Positions 23,188-32,203 of a DNA stretch of 39,631 nucleotides are shown one piece after another. Made by a program: the position numbers and the translations under genes. The DNA lies in contig PUMJ01000287.1 in assembly GCA_003551305.1 (NCBI GenBank), forward strand, positions 1 through 39,631, given 5' to 3'. Origin of the DNA: Candidatus Brocadiaceae bacterium. Its GTDB lineage: Bacteria > Planctomycetota > Brocadiia > SM23-32. Under the pieces are notes generated by a model. It had not been told where the DNA came from and did no database searches. It saw nothing but the letters and a program-made list of their open reading frames with translations. The number at the start of each line of letters is the position of its first letter. The stretch's first letter is position 1.

Positions 23188-24384
23188 TCAGCCCGGGCAG
23201 TAGTCGGGGTCCGGCTTGGCAGCCACCGCGGGGGAGGCGCCGCCGGCCAGTCGTTTGACTTCCGCTTTCAGCTCCGCCACTTCCCGCTCCCCGCACACGC
23301 ACCCGAAGGTGAGCGTCGCCGCGTGGCGTCCACCGGGTGGCAGCTCAATGACGCGGCCCCTGCTGCGCTCGAAAGAGCGGTTGTTGGGGTAGTCCGTCCC
23401 CGGCTCCAGGCCGGTGACGTATCCGTCGGCCTCGGCCGCCGTGTTCTTCCACACGGTGAAGGCCGGCAGCTCCGCGATGTTGTAACGGATGGTGGCGGCG
23501 CGGCGCTCGTCCGCCCCGAGGAGCGCCACCAGGGTGTTACCGTCGCGGTCGGCGCGGTTGCGCATGAAGTAGACCTGCTCGGCATAGCCGGTCTCGGGGG
23601 CTCCGTAGACATCCCAGTGCCCGATACCCTGCCGGGCCCTCTGGTCCCGCGGGCAGACGAACTCCACCGGCGCCAGCAGCCGGGCGCCTTCCCCCAGCAG
23701 GGGGCTGCCGTAGTTGCAGTGGTAGAGCAGTTCCAGTTCGGCGGGCTCCGCCTTCAGGTTCTCCACCTGGTCGCTAACGACGAACTCCGGGGCCCCGGGA
23801 ACAGTGGAAACCCGAGAAGTGAGCCTGTGGGCCGCGCCGAACATGCGGGCGTCCGGCACTTCGCCGACCACCGACAACTCGTAGGGCGGCTCGAGCTGCA
23901 CGCGCACCGCCAGGCGCGTGGCGGGCGTATTGGCGATGGTTCCGTGCAGGGGCAGTTCGACCGTCGTCTCCGCCCCTGTGTTGGTGCGGACCGTGTCCGG
24001 GCCGGGGGCGCCGTTGAAGGCCAGCCCGCAGCGGCACACGAACTCGTTGAAGCCTGCCAGCCACCCCAGCCCCCCGGCCGATTCCTCCCGCACGTAGCTC
24101 GGATGCACGACCTGTCGGACGGGGCTGGCCCAGCCCAGGGGGAGATCCTCGATGCTCGCATCCAGTATCCCCATGCCGCGCGTGGGCACCAGCGCGACCC
24201 TCATGCGGCCGTTGTCAATCTCGACAAGCTCGACCCCTTGCTGTTTGCCTCCTTTGAGGGCGAACTTCCGGATAGACCAGGCCGGCCCCTGCATGCCCGG
24301 GAAGCTATCGCTGCCGAGGCGGTAAGTCTCCACGTTGAGGTTCTCGGAGGCATCCGTCAGGACCTTCTCGAAGTAACGCGCCAT
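23188..24384 (-). CDS. DUF4432 family, aldose-1-epimerase-like protein
   Basis: A 398-residue beta-rich protein of the galactose-mutarotase-like superfamily. Recognisable stretches are GVELVEIDNGRMRVALVPTRGMGILDA (quoted in part), the GWASPVRQVVHPSYV segment, GWLAGFNEFVCRCGL, LPLHGTIANTPA, and the carboxyl end PGTDYPNNRSFERSRGRVIELPPGG. These match DUF4432 proteins, which are presumed carbohydrate mutarotases or epimerases acting in the cytoplasm. The substrate is unknown. The ATG has GGAG 8 nt upstream. It is downstream of ubiB by 36 nt and upstream of yihY by 27 nt, so it is very likely cotranscribed. Confidence 0.85.
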   Translation of the reverse strand: MARYFEKVLTDASENLNVETYRLGSDSFPGMQGPAWSIRKFALKGGKQQGVELVEIDNGRMRVALVPTRGMGILDASIEDLPLGWASPVRQVVHPSYVREESAGGLGWLAGFNEFVCRCGLAFNGAPGPDTVRTNTGAETTVELPLHGTIANTPATRLAVRVQLEPPYELSVVGEVPDARMFGAAHRLTSRVSTVPGAPEFVVSDQVENLKAEPAELELLYHCNYGSPLLGEGARLLAPVEFVCPRDQRARQGIGHWDVYGAPETGYAEQVYFMRNRADRDGNTLVALLGADERRAATIRYNIAELPAFTVWKNTAAEADGYVTGLEPGTDYPNNRSFERSRGRVIELPPGGRHAATLTFGCVCGEREVAELKAEVKRLAGGASPAVAAKPDPDYCPG

Positions 24385-24420
24385 GATGCTCTCTCCGCCT
24401 TTCGGCCCGGACGCCGGCCG

Positions 24421-26106
24421 TCAAATCCGGCCCGAGCGCAGTATGCCGATAATCAGCCACGCCCCCAGCACCATCCCGAACAACAGCCCGATGAGACCCA
24501 TCAGGCTGACGTGCCACCCGAAGATGTCCACGGTCCCCACCTCGTCGCTCAGCAGCGATGCCGAGGCCATGATGACGGCCGCCAGTATGATGCTGAGGGC
24601 GAGGCGGTTGCCCGTCTGGTCCAGCTCTTTGAGCGCTTTCTCGAAGCCCTCGTGTTTGACGGTGAACTCGAAGGCGCCGCGCCCTATGCTGCGCATCAGG
24701 TGACGCAACTGCCGGGGTGCCTCGCTGAGCAGTCCCGAGACATGAAACCCTCCGGCCGTCAGCGAGCGCTTGAGGTTGCCCGAGGACAGCTTCTGGCGCA
24801 GCAGCTTGCGGCCGTAGGGGCGCGCCAGCTCAGCGACGTTCAGGCCGGGGTCGAGCTGGGTCACCAGGCCGCTTATGACCACCAGCGCGCGCCCCATCAG
24901 CACGAACTCGCGCGGGATGTCCACACGGTATTTGCGCACCACACCCATCGTCTCGTTGAACGACTGGTGGAAATCCAACTTCTCCAGCGGAATGCTGCTG
25001 TAGCGGTCCAACAGGCCGACCAGCTCCTCCTGGAACTCTTCGTAGCGGTTGCTGTAAGAGAGCTGGCCCAGTTCTCCCATCACCTCGGCCACAAGCTCAA
25101 GCTGGTTGTTGCCCATCGCCATCAGGCAGACGCCCAGGTTGCGGCGCAGGCGCGGGCTGACGCGCCCGACCAGTCCAAAGTCCAGAAGCGCCACCTTGCC
25201 CTGCGCGGTGATGACGATGTTGCCCGGATGCGGGTCGCCGTGGAAGGACCCCATGTCGAAAAACTGCCGCAGGTAGGCATCCATGATGACGCGGGCCAGG
25301 TCGCGCCGAGGGACCGGGGTTCTTCCTTCGGGAATCAACTCGCCCAAGTGCGCCCCCTCGATGCGGCGCATGGTCAGCACCCGTTCGGTCGTGTAATCCC
25401 AGTAGATGTGGGGGATTTCGATGCGCTTGTCGTCGCTGAACAGTTCGCGGAACTTGTGCGTCTGGGCGGCCTCGGCCAGCAGGTCCAGCTCCCGGCGGAT
25501 GCCCCGGCCGAACTCTTCCACCAGCATCGGCAGGCGCAGGGGCTGGAACTCCTCGACCCGGTCGGCCTGGTCGGCAAGGAAAGTCAGGATGGCCACGTCG
25601 TCCTCGATGGTGCGTTCGATGAGGGGGCGGCGGATCTTCACGACCACCGGGGTTCCGTCCGGCAGCTCGGCATTGTGTATCTGGGCGATGGAGCCGCTGG
25701 CGCGGGGTTCGTCCTGGAAGCTGCGGAACATTTCCCCCACGGGCCGGCCGAGTTCCTCCTCCACGATCCTTTCCGCCGCACTGGAAGGGAACGGAGCAAC
25801 GTGGTGGCAGATGCGCTTCAGCTCCTGGATGTACTCCGGCGGCAGGATGTCCGGCCGGGTGGAGAGCATCTGCCCGAACTTGACGAAGGTGGGGCCGAGC
25901 TCCTCCAGCACCGAGGCGAAGCGCCGGGCCAGGTCTTCGGGGCGTCCCCGGGCGGTCAGTGAGGGAAGCCGCAGCCAGGGGGGAAGGTACTTCTGCAGGT
26001 TCAGCCGGCTCACCGCGAAGCCCAGCCCGTGCGAGACGCTTTTGCGCACGATGTGCGCCACGCGCCGAACGCGCCGCGGCCCTTTCAGGATGGAACTGAC
26101 CTTCAC
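24421..26106 (-). CDS. ubiB: UbiB/AarF/ABC1 family atypical kinase
   Basis: A 561-residue protein. I choose GTG 26106: GGAGG lies exactly 6 nt before it, while for the ORF-track GTG (26112) it abuts the codon. Seen: the KxGQ motif (FVKFGQMLSTRPDILP), the Ala-rich loop equivalent (RASGSIAQIH), VVVKIRRP with the Lys, ERVLTMRRIEG, the catalytic FHGDPHPGN and LLDFG. Two C-terminal membrane helices (LALSIILAAVIMASAS; LMGLIGLLFGMVLGAWLIIG) anchor it. UbiB proteins act as ATPases that support isoprenoid-quinone or other lipid handling at the membrane. No quinone genes are in the window. Confidence 0.9.
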   Translation of the reverse strand: MKVSSILKGPRRVRRVAHIVRKSVSHGLGFAVSRLNLQKYLPPWLRLPSLTARGRPEDLARRFASVLEELGPTFVKFGQMLSTRPDILPPEYIQELKRICHHVAPFPSSAAERIVEEELGRPVGEMFRSFQDEPRASGSIAQIHNAELPDGTPVVVKIRRPLIERTIEDDVAILTFLADQADRVEEFQPLRLPMLVEEFGRGIRRELDLLAEAAQTHKFRELFSDDKRIEIPHIYWDYTTERVLTMRRIEGAHLGELIPEGRTPVPRRDLARVIMDAYLRQFFDMGSFHGDPHPGNIVITAQGKVALLDFGLVGRVSPRLRRNLGVCLMAMGNNQLELVAEVMGELGQLSYSNRYEEFQEELVGLLDRYSSIPLEKLDFHQSFNETMGVVRKYRVDIPREFVLMGRALVVISGLVTQLDPGLNVAELARPYGRKLLRQKLSSGNLKRSLTAGGFHVSGLLSEAPRQLRHLMRSIGRGAFEFTVKHEGFEKALKELDQTGNRLALSIILAAVIMASASLLSDEVGTVDIFGWHVSLMGLIGLLFGMVLGAWLIIGILRSGRI

Positions 26107-26148
26107 GAGCACCCTCCGCTAATGCCGTCTCTTCTGACCGGCGCCCCC

Positions 26149-26177
26149 ATTATAGGGGGGCGAGGCGCGCGCGCCAA
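26149..26177 (-). promoter_or_regulatory. Promoter of the ubiB-DUF4432-yihY unit
   Basis: Minus strand TTGGCG (26177-26172), 17-nt spacer, perfect TATAAT (26154-26149), flanked by C5 and G6 runs. It lies 43 nt before GTG 26106. Confidence 0.6.
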
Positions 26178-26182
26178 CATCC

Positions 26183-26989
26183 TCAGTCGCGCCGCATCCG
26201 CGGCGCCTCCAGCGGTTCCGGCGCCCGGCCGTGCTCGAGTTCCCAGAGCTTGACCTCCCGCACGAAGCGGTAGTAAGCCGAACTGACCGCGATGGCCAAC
26301 CCCGGCAGGCCGTCAAGAAAACCCCCCTTGAGCACGGTCTTCTTGACGAACTCGAGGGGGGGCTTCAGCAACAGACTGCTCAGGCGAAAGCGCACCCCGC
26401 TCTCGTATCGCACCCGGGCGGCCTGCTCGGCAAAGCCGGCCGAGCGCCTCACCATGTCCAGTATCCCGTCGGGGTAGCTCAGGTGCAGGATGTCGCCGTC
26501 CATCTGCCTCACCTCACCCTCGACACATGCCTTCGGGTGAGGCGCGTAACCGCCCATGCTCGCCGCTGCTCGCCGCACCAGGCGCACTTTCCGCTGGGGA
26601 TACCACCCGCCGTGCGTGATCCACCTGTCCAGGAAAAACGTCTTGCGCGGAAAGGCCATCCCGTCACAAGCGGGGCCGCCCGGGGCCCGGAACGCCTCGG
26701 CTATCTCGTCGCACGCCCGCTGGGTCAGCCGTTCGTCGGCGTCCAGCCACAGCACCCAGTCGCCGGTGGTCTGCTCGAAGGCAAAACGCGTCTGGTCCAG
26801 GTAGCTCTGGAACTCCCGGAAGATGATCCTGTCGGTATACCGACGCGCCACGGCCACGGTGGCATCCTCGCTGTAGGAGTCAACCACCACGAGGTCGTCC
26901 ACCCACTTGATGCTCTCCAGGCAGTCGCCCAGGGCGGCTTCTTCATTGTAGGTTATGACGAACGCGGAGATAGTCTGCCCCCCCGGCAT
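26183..26989 (-). CDS. Glycosyltransferase family 2 (WaaE/KdtX-like)
   Basis: A 268-residue GT-A-fold enzyme. Seen: SAFVITYNEEAALGDCLESIKWVDDLVVVDSYS (quoted in part), YTDRIIFREFQSYLDQ and the metal-binding DWVLWLDADERLT. These are the set typical of WaaE/KdtX-like transferases that decorate lipopolysaccharide core. The C-terminal half has ITHGGWYPQRKVRLVRR, DILHLSYPDG and an amphipathic stretch FLDGLPGLAIAVSSAYYRF that may touch the membrane. The donor sugar is unknown. Its ATG overlaps the preceding stop (ATGA), so it is translationally coupled to the membrane/TPR gene. Confidence 0.9.
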   Translation of the reverse strand: MPGGQTISAFVITYNEEAALGDCLESIKWVDDLVVVDSYSEDATVAVARRYTDRIIFREFQSYLDQTRFAFEQTTGDWVLWLDADERLTQRACDEIAEAFRAPGGPACDGMAFPRKTFFLDRWITHGGWYPQRKVRLVRRAAASMGGYAPHPKACVEGEVRQMDGDILHLSYPDGILDMVRRSAGFAEQAARVRYESGVRFRLSSLLLKPPLEFVKKTVLKGGFLDGLPGLAIAVSSAYYRFVREVKLWELEHGRAPEPLEAPRMRRD

Positions 26990-29700
26990 CAGGGCTCTCC
27001 TTGCGGCCTGAGGGGGATGGCGGGCGGCTCGGGCTCTCTCTGGCGGAACTCCCTTTGCCGGGTCAGCTCGATCAGGGCGTGGGCGTCCGGGTGTTCGGGC
27101 TGGTGCTCCAGCACGCGCTCGGCCAGCCGGCGCGCCTCTGCCATGTCGCCCATGCGCATCCTCAGCTTGGCCAGCATCATCATGTCAACGACGCTGTCCG
27201 GGCTGTGCTCGATGAGTCGCCGGAGCGTAGCGGCGCCCTCCCGGAAGGCCCCGGTCTGGAGCTGGAGCGCCGCTATGCTCCGCATCGTGTCCGTGCAGTC
27301 GGGGCGCTGCCCCAGGGCCCGGCGGTAGTGGTCCAGCGCCTCCCTGTACTGGTGGGCGTCGGCCAGCGCTCTGCCCAGCCGGGAACGCAGGGCAAAGCTG
27401 TCCCGACCGGCGTCGATGGCCTGCTGCAGAACGGCGACGGCCTGCTCGGGCATGCCGAACGCGAACAGCGCGTCCGCAAACTGCATCGGGCGGGTGTCCG
27501 CCTCGGGCGCCAGCAGGTCCAGCCGCGCATATGGGCCGCCCAGGAAGGCCACCAGTTGGCGCGGGCGCTCCTCCTCATCTCCCGGCAGTCTCTGCAGCAG
27601 GCGCCGGGTCATCGCCCGGTAGTACGCGGCAAACCCGCGCAACGCAACGCGCTTTTGACTTTCGCTTTCGAATGAAACGCGCCGGAGCAGCCTGTCGGGA
27701 CCCATCAGCCGATACTGCAGGACCAGAGCCGGCGCCGCCGGAGTGCCGGGGTCGGACAGGTCACGGCCCGACCTGCGCGGCCGCCCGGGGGCCGACAGGG
27801 ACAGCACACCGGCCATCTGGGTGGCGGCCCGCAGGTCCTGCGCCCCGGCGGCGAAGTCCGCCAGCAGCTCCACGCCTTCCCAGTAACCACCGTCGCGCAT
27901 CCACGCCTCCGCCGCCTCTTCGGCAAAGTAGGCCCGCAGGTCGGCGAAACGAGGAGCGGGCCTCTGCCCGGCCAGAACGACCGCTTCCGGGCCGCTGACG
28001 TAAACGTCGTATGCCCCGAACACCCGGTCAACCGTGGCCAGCGTTCGGCGCGCGGCATCTCCGGACATCCTGCCCAGCGGCAGCCACAGCGCCAGAATGC
28101 CGTCGGGGGACAGATTCTGCCGCACCCGCTCGAGCCCCTCGCGCCCGAGCAACGCCAGCGGATTCCGCATGGAACCGAGCGCACCGGGGCCACACACGAT
28201 GAGCCCGTAGGCTCCCTCCCGTTTGCTGCCCGGATTGTCCAGGATCGCGGGTGGATCCTGCCGGGTCAGGATCGCCAGACCCCGCACGGTCTCCTCCAGC
28301 GGCGGTCCCAGCACGGCGACCCGCGAGTTCGGCGGCGCCGCAGCCAGCCCGAGGCCGGTCAGCAGCCGCACGGAGGCACCGGCGCCGTCAGCCAGCCCGG
28401 CTGCTTCCAGCACCTGCCCGTTCCATACCGCCCCGGCCCGGCCCTCCAGCTCGAAGCGGACGCTCAGCCCGTGGGGCCCGAACTCCCCGGGCCCGACGCG
28501 AAGCCGCTCGACGGTCCTCTCCTCCTTGAGGGCCATTTGCCGGACCGTTGCGCGCACACCCGGCCAGCCGGCATGGGCATCAAGCGCAGCCAGCGTCAGC
28601 AACGCGCCCGCCGCCAGGCCAACCGTCCCCACCCGGAACACCAGGGTGCCCTCCTTCGCGCGGCGCGCGCCCACCCCGCAGCAACACAGGCACAGCAGCA
28701 CCGCCACCAGCGCCGGCCCTGCATAGGAGGCGCCGAGCAATCCGGCGGCGGCCGCTCCGGCGGCGGCGGCCAGCAGGGCCCCCGGCCCCGTCCAGGCGGG
28801 AGCGCTGAGGGCGCCCAGCCCCAGCGCGATAATCCAGAACGGAAAAACCCGGCCCGCCGTCAGCAGGTGCGCCGGGGTCTGGTAGGCGGCCGAGCCGCTG
28901 GCCACCAGATCGGTGTAAAGGATAAACGAAACAGTGTTTATGCACACCAGCACCGCCACGCCGGCCGCCCCCGTGGCGAGGTCCGAAGCAGCGGCCCCCC
29001 CGCCCCGCAGGGCACGCCTGCGCAGCAGCAGTCCCGCAGCGAACGCAATGCCCAGGTCCGCAGCAGCGTACGCGGACGATGCGGTCACGGGCAGGTAGTT
29101 GCGCACCAGCAGGGCCACCGCCGCTCCCGCGCTCGCCGCCAGCAGCAACGCGGGCGAGACATCCCATGCTCCAGTTCGGCTCCTCTCGCCCTCGCCCCGC
29201 CTGCCTGAGAGCAGACCGGCGACAGCGGCCAGAGTGACCAGCGGCACGACGGCGGCCGCCACGCCCGCCCCCGCAACCAAACCCACCGTGCATACGAGGA
29301 AACCCACCAGCGCCCCCGCCACAAGCGCGGCGCCGCCGGAGAGGACACGGGGGCCCGAGGACGCCACCAGCGCCCCGAAGCCCAGCAGCCCGCCGGCGGC
29401 AAGCAGCAGCCAGTCACCGCCCCACAGAAGCGCCAGCGCCGCCCACGCGGCCACGGCGGCGGCCCCCGGCACCAGCCGGCGCGCCGGCGTCCCGCGCCAG
29501 GTCCACGCGCCGGCCGCAACACCCACGACCACGCCCGCCAGCGCAGCGGCCAGGCCGAGGCCCGGCACCAGAACCGGCGCCGGCCCGGCCACCTCCAGCC
29601 GCAAGAGCAGCAGAAACAGGGTCACGGCAGACGCGATCCCGCACAGGAACGGCGCCGCCTGTGCCGGCAGAAACCGACTCTGTGCCTCACTGCGGCTCAA
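26989..29700 (-). CDS. Membrane protein with degenerate spermidine-synthase-like domain and TPR tail
   Basis: A 903-residue protein from TTG 29700 (GGAG 6 nt upstream; the ORF-track start lies deeper inside serS). The N-terminal 400 residues hold about a dozen membrane helices. Residues about 450-600 resemble the Rossmann part of membrane-linked spermidine synthases: AYGLIVCGPGALGSMRNPLALL, then GREGLERVRQNLSPDGILALWLPLG. The Gly-rich GGGxG loop reads VLGPPLEE, the acid pairs that bind aminopropyl donor are missing, and about one beta-alpha unit is absent. Residues about 770-890 are TPRs (e.g. YREALDHYRRALGQRP). It is probably not an active synthase. It overlaps serS by 14 nt and GT2 by 3 nt (TGA/ATG share bases 26989-26991). 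Confidence 0.75.
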   Translation of the reverse strand: MSRSEAQSRFLPAQAAPFLCGIASAVTLFLLLLRLEVAGPAPVLVPGLGLAAALAGVVVGVAAGAWTWRGTPARRLVPGAAAVAAWAALALLWGGDWLLLAAGGLLGFGALVASSGPRVLSGGAALVAGALVGFLVCTVGLVAGAGVAAAVVPLVTLAAVAGLLSGRRGEGERSRTGAWDVSPALLLAASAGAAVALLVRNYLPVTASSAYAAADLGIAFAAGLLLRRRALRGGGAAASDLATGAAGVAVLVCINTVSFILYTDLVASGSAAYQTPAHLLTAGRVFPFWIIALGLGALSAPAWTGPGALLAAAAGAAAAGLLGASYAGPALVAVLLCLCCCGVGARRAKEGTLVFRVGTVGLAAGALLTLAALDAHAGWPGVRATVRQMALKEERTVERLRVGPGEFGPHGLSVRFELEGRAGAVWNGQVLEAAGLADGAGASVRLLTGLGLAAAPPNSRVAVLGPPLEETVRGLAILTRQDPPAILDNPGSKREGAYGLIVCGPGALGSMRNPLALLGREGLERVRQNLSPDGILALWLPLGRMSGDAARRTLATVDRVFGAYDVYVSGPEAVVLAGQRPAPRFADLRAYFAEEAAEAWMRDGGYWEGVELLADFAAGAQDLRAATQMAGVLSLSAPGRPRRSGRDLSDPGTPAAPALVLQYRLMGPDRLLRRVSFESESQKRVALRGFAAYYRAMTRRLLQRLPGDEEERPRQLVAFLGGPYARLDLLAPEADTRPMQFADALFAFGMPEQAVAVLQQAIDAGRDSFALRSRLGRALADAHQYREALDHYRRALGQRPDCTDTMRSIAALQLQTGAFREGAATLRRLIEHSPDSVVDMMMLAKLRMRMGDMAEARRLAERVLEHQPEHPDAHALIELTRQREFRQREPEPPAIPLRPQGEP

Positions 29701-30964
29701 TTCTCTCCATCCCGCCCATGTATGGCCTGATGACTTCCGGCAGGACCACTGTGCCATCGGGCTGCTGGCCGTTCTCCAGGATGGCTATCACGGTGCGCGG
29801 CAGCGCAATGCCCGAGCCGTTGAGCGTATGGACGAACTGCGTGCCCTCGCCCCCGGCGGGCCGGTACCGCGTGTTGCAGCGGCGGGCCTGGAAGTCCCCG
29901 CAATTGCTGCAAGAACTCACCTCCAGCCACTCCCCGCAGCCGGCGGCCCAGACCTCGATGTCGTAGGCCCGCTGCGCCGCGAAGCTCATGTCGCCCGTTG
30001 ACAGTTCCTTCACCCGGTAGGGCAGCCCGAGGGCCCGGCAGACGTCCTCCGCCTCGCCCACCAGCTTCTGCAGCTCGGCTTCGGACCTGTCGGGGGACGT
30101 CAGCTTCACCAGTTCCACCTTGTCGAACTGGTGCCCGCGCTTGATGCCGCGCACGTCCTTGCCCGCGCTCATCTTCTCCCGGCGAAAGCACGCCGTATAA
30201 GCGGTATAGTACAGCGGGAGGTCGGCCTCCTCCAGAATCTCCTCCCTGTGCAGGTTCGTCAGCGGCACCTCGGCGGTCGGGATGAGCCAGAGGTCGTCCT
30301 CGGCGTCGCGGTAGAGGTTCCCGCTGAACTTGGGCAACTGGCCGGCGCCCAGCAGGCACTCGGGGTTGACCACGAAGGGCGGGTAGACCTCCGTGTAGCC
30401 GTGCTCGCTCACGTGCAGGTCCAGCATCCAGTTGATGAGCGCGCGCTGCAGGCGGGAGCCCTGCCGCATCATAACGTAGAAGCGGGAGCCGCTCAATTTG
30501 GCGCCGCGGTCGAAGTCCAGGATGCCCAGCTCGGGCCCGAGTTCCCAGTGCGGCTTCGGTTCGAAGTCGAACTCCGTCAACTCCCCCTCGGTGCGCACCA
30601 CGACGTTGGCCTCTTCGTCCGGCCCGACGGGTGCGTCGGGGTGCGGTATGTTGGGCAATTGCAGCAGAAGATCGTCCAGTTCGGCGCGGGCCGCCTCGGC
30701 CCGGCTGTCCAGTTCCTTGATGCGCTCTCCCACGGTGCGCATGCGCCTGATGAGGCCCTCCCGCTCCTGGCCGGGCTCCATCCGGCCGATGCGCTGTGAC
30801 TCCCGGTTGCGTTCCGCCTTCAGCTGTTCGGACTGCGCCACCAGCCCCCGCCACCGCTCGTCCAGGTCGCGCACCTGGTCCACAGCCTCCGGGGCCTCGC
30901 CGGCCTTGCGGAGCCCCTCGCGCACCGCGTCCGGCGCCTCACGGAACAACCTGATATCCAGCAT
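29687..30964 (-). CDS. serS: Seryl-tRNA synthetase
   Basis: A 425-residue class II synthetase of normal bacterial length that charges tRNA-Ser. Seen: an N-terminal antiparallel coiled-coil arm (about 20-105) that grips the long variable arm of tRNA-Ser; motif 2 (ACFRREKMSAGKDVRGIKRGHQF, quoted as ACFRREK and RGIKRGHQF); the serine-pocket region VSSCSNCGDFQARR; and motif 3 (LNGSGIALPRTVIAILEN). The ATG has GAGGA 9 nt upstream. It heads a unit with the membrane/TPR gene and GT2. The tRNA-Ser gene in this window is 24 kb away. Confidence 0.96.
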   Translation of the reverse strand: MLDIRLFREAPDAVREGLRKAGEAPEAVDQVRDLDERWRGLVAQSEQLKAERNRESQRIGRMEPGQEREGLIRRMRTVGERIKELDSRAEAARAELDDLLLQLPNIPHPDAPVGPDEEANVVVRTEGELTEFDFEPKPHWELGPELGILDFDRGAKLSGSRFYVMMRQGSRLQRALINWMLDLHVSEHGYTEVYPPFVVNPECLLGAGQLPKFSGNLYRDAEDDLWLIPTAEVPLTNLHREEILEEADLPLYYTAYTACFRREKMSAGKDVRGIKRGHQFDKVELVKLTSPDRSEAELQKLVGEAEDVCRALGLPYRVKELSTGDMSFAAQRAYDIEVWAAGCGEWLEVSSCSNCGDFQARRCNTRYRPAGGEGTQFVHTLNGSGIALPRTVIAILENGQQPDGTVVLPEVIRPYMGGMERIEPQ

Positions 30965-31023
30965 GGTGGCAAGTCCTCGTCAGCAGAGCTCGGTAGTAGA
31001 AAACAGTCGGCCGGGCGAGCCTC

Positions 31024-31053
31024 ATCTTAAGAGCGCACAGGCCGGTGCGTCAA
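31024..31053 (-). promoter_or_regulatory. Promoter of serS
   Basis: Minus strand TTGACG (31053-31048), 18-nt spacer, TAAGAT (31029-31024), about 60 nt before the serS ATG. No T-box motifs are seen in the short leader. Confidence 0.55.
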
Positions 31054-31078
31054 AGGCGGCCGCGCCGGCCCCAGGGTC

Positions 31079-32179
31079 TCATGCGTCGCCAAAAGAGGTG
31101 CCGACGGCCCGGGCGGCGCGCACCAGGTCGCCATCGGGCGGCACGAGCCTCTGCTCGTCCGCGACCGTCTCGAGCGGCACGGGCACGATGTCCGGACCCT
31201 GCACGCCGACCATTATGTCGAAGTTGCCACCGGCGGCCTGCATGAACGCCTCGTGGCCCAGGCGCGTGGCCAGCACGCGATCGAAAGCCGTGGGCGAACC
31301 GCCCCGCTGCACGTGGCCCAGCACCACGGCACGGCTCTCGACATCGGTCATCTCCTCCAGCCGGGCGGCCAGCCAGACGCCGACGCCGCCGAGGCGTATC
31401 TTGTCATGCGAGTCCTCCACCCTCTGGCGCACCACGTATTCGCCGTCAGGCTGGCGGACCCCCTCGGCCACGACCACGATGTGGAAGCGCTTACCCTGGT
31501 CCCGGCGCTCTTCGATGGCCCGGCAGACGTTCTCGATCGTGTAGGGGATCTCGGGTATGAGGATGATGTCGCCGCCGCCGGCCATGCCGCCCACAAGGGC
31601 CAGCCAGCCGGCGTACCGCCCCATCGCCTCGATGACCATCGCGCGCTGATGCGACATCGCGGTCGTGTGCAGGCGGTCAACCGCCTCCGCGACGATCTGC
31701 ACGGCGCTGTCGAAGCCGAAGGTCACGTCTGTGCCGCAGATGTCGTTATCAATCGTCTTGGGCACGCCCACCACCGGTATGCCCTTCAGCGCCAGGCCGT
31801 GGCCGATGCTCAGGGTGCCATCGCCGCCGATGCAGAACAGCACGTCCAGGCCCGCCTCGCGGAAGTTTTCAACGCAGCGGTCGGAGACATCACGGGGCTC
31901 ATCCCCGGAATCGGGCTCGACGTAAGCAAACGGGTTAGCCCGGTTCGAGGTGCCCAGGATGGTGCCGCCCAGCGTCAGAATGCCGCTGACGTCCTCGTAG
32001 TTGAGCCGTCTCATCCGGTTCCTGATCAGGCCGTAATAGCCGTCCAGGATGCCGTATGCCTCGGCGCCGTGCTGCAGAATGCCCGTCTTGACGACGGCCC
32101 GGATGACGGCGTTCAGGCCGGGGCAGTCGCCCCCGCCCGTCAGCACGCCGATGCGTCGTATCGAATGCTCAGCTCCCAT
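31079..32179 (-). CDS. 6-phosphofructokinase (ATP or PPi donor uncertain)
   Basis: A 366-residue PfkA-superfamily enzyme that phosphorylates fructose-6-phosphate. Seen: GVLTGGGDCPGLNAVIR, CIGGDGTLSIGHGL, PKTIDNDICGTDVTFGF (catalytic Asp144), the MGRYAGW substrate motif, PEIPYTIE and VLGHVQRGGSPTAFDR. Donor-selecting positions are mixed. Gly121 after GGD (E. coli Gly104) points to ATP. Lys141 in PKTIDND (E. coli Gly124) is the residue of PPi-using and group III enzymes. The length and sequence suit the latter group. It lies 24 nt after the alcohol dehydrogenase gene and is likely cotranscribed. Confidence 0.92.
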   Translation of the reverse strand: MGAEHSIRRIGVLTGGGDCPGLNAVIRAVVKTGILQHGAEAYGILDGYYGLIRNRMRRLNYEDVSGILTLGGTILGTSNRANPFAYVEPDSGDEPRDVSDRCVENFREAGLDVLFCIGGDGTLSIGHGLALKGIPVVGVPKTIDNDICGTDVTFGFDSAVQIVAEAVDRLHTTAMSHQRAMVIEAMGRYAGWLALVGGMAGGGDIILIPEIPYTIENVCRAIEERRDQGKRFHIVVVAEGVRQPDGEYVVRQRVEDSHDKIRLGGVGVWLAARLEEMTDVESRAVVLGHVQRGGSPTAFDRVLATRLGHEAFMQAAGGNFDIMVGVQGPDIVPVPLETVADEQRLVPPDGDLVRAARAVGTSFGDA

Positions 32180-32203
32180 CGCCCGGCTCTCCCCGAGGGT
32201 CTC

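Noticed and set aside
21118-25962. 1614-codon ORF on the plus strand
   Set aside because: It lies antisense to three well-supported genes (yihY, DUF4432, ubiB), has a Gln/His/Gly/Pro-rich composition with no domain, and arises from stop-poor high-GC sequence.
30965-31023. T-box leader upstream of serS
   Set aside because: The leader is about 50-60 nt and has no T-box sequence, antiterminator or serine specifier stem.
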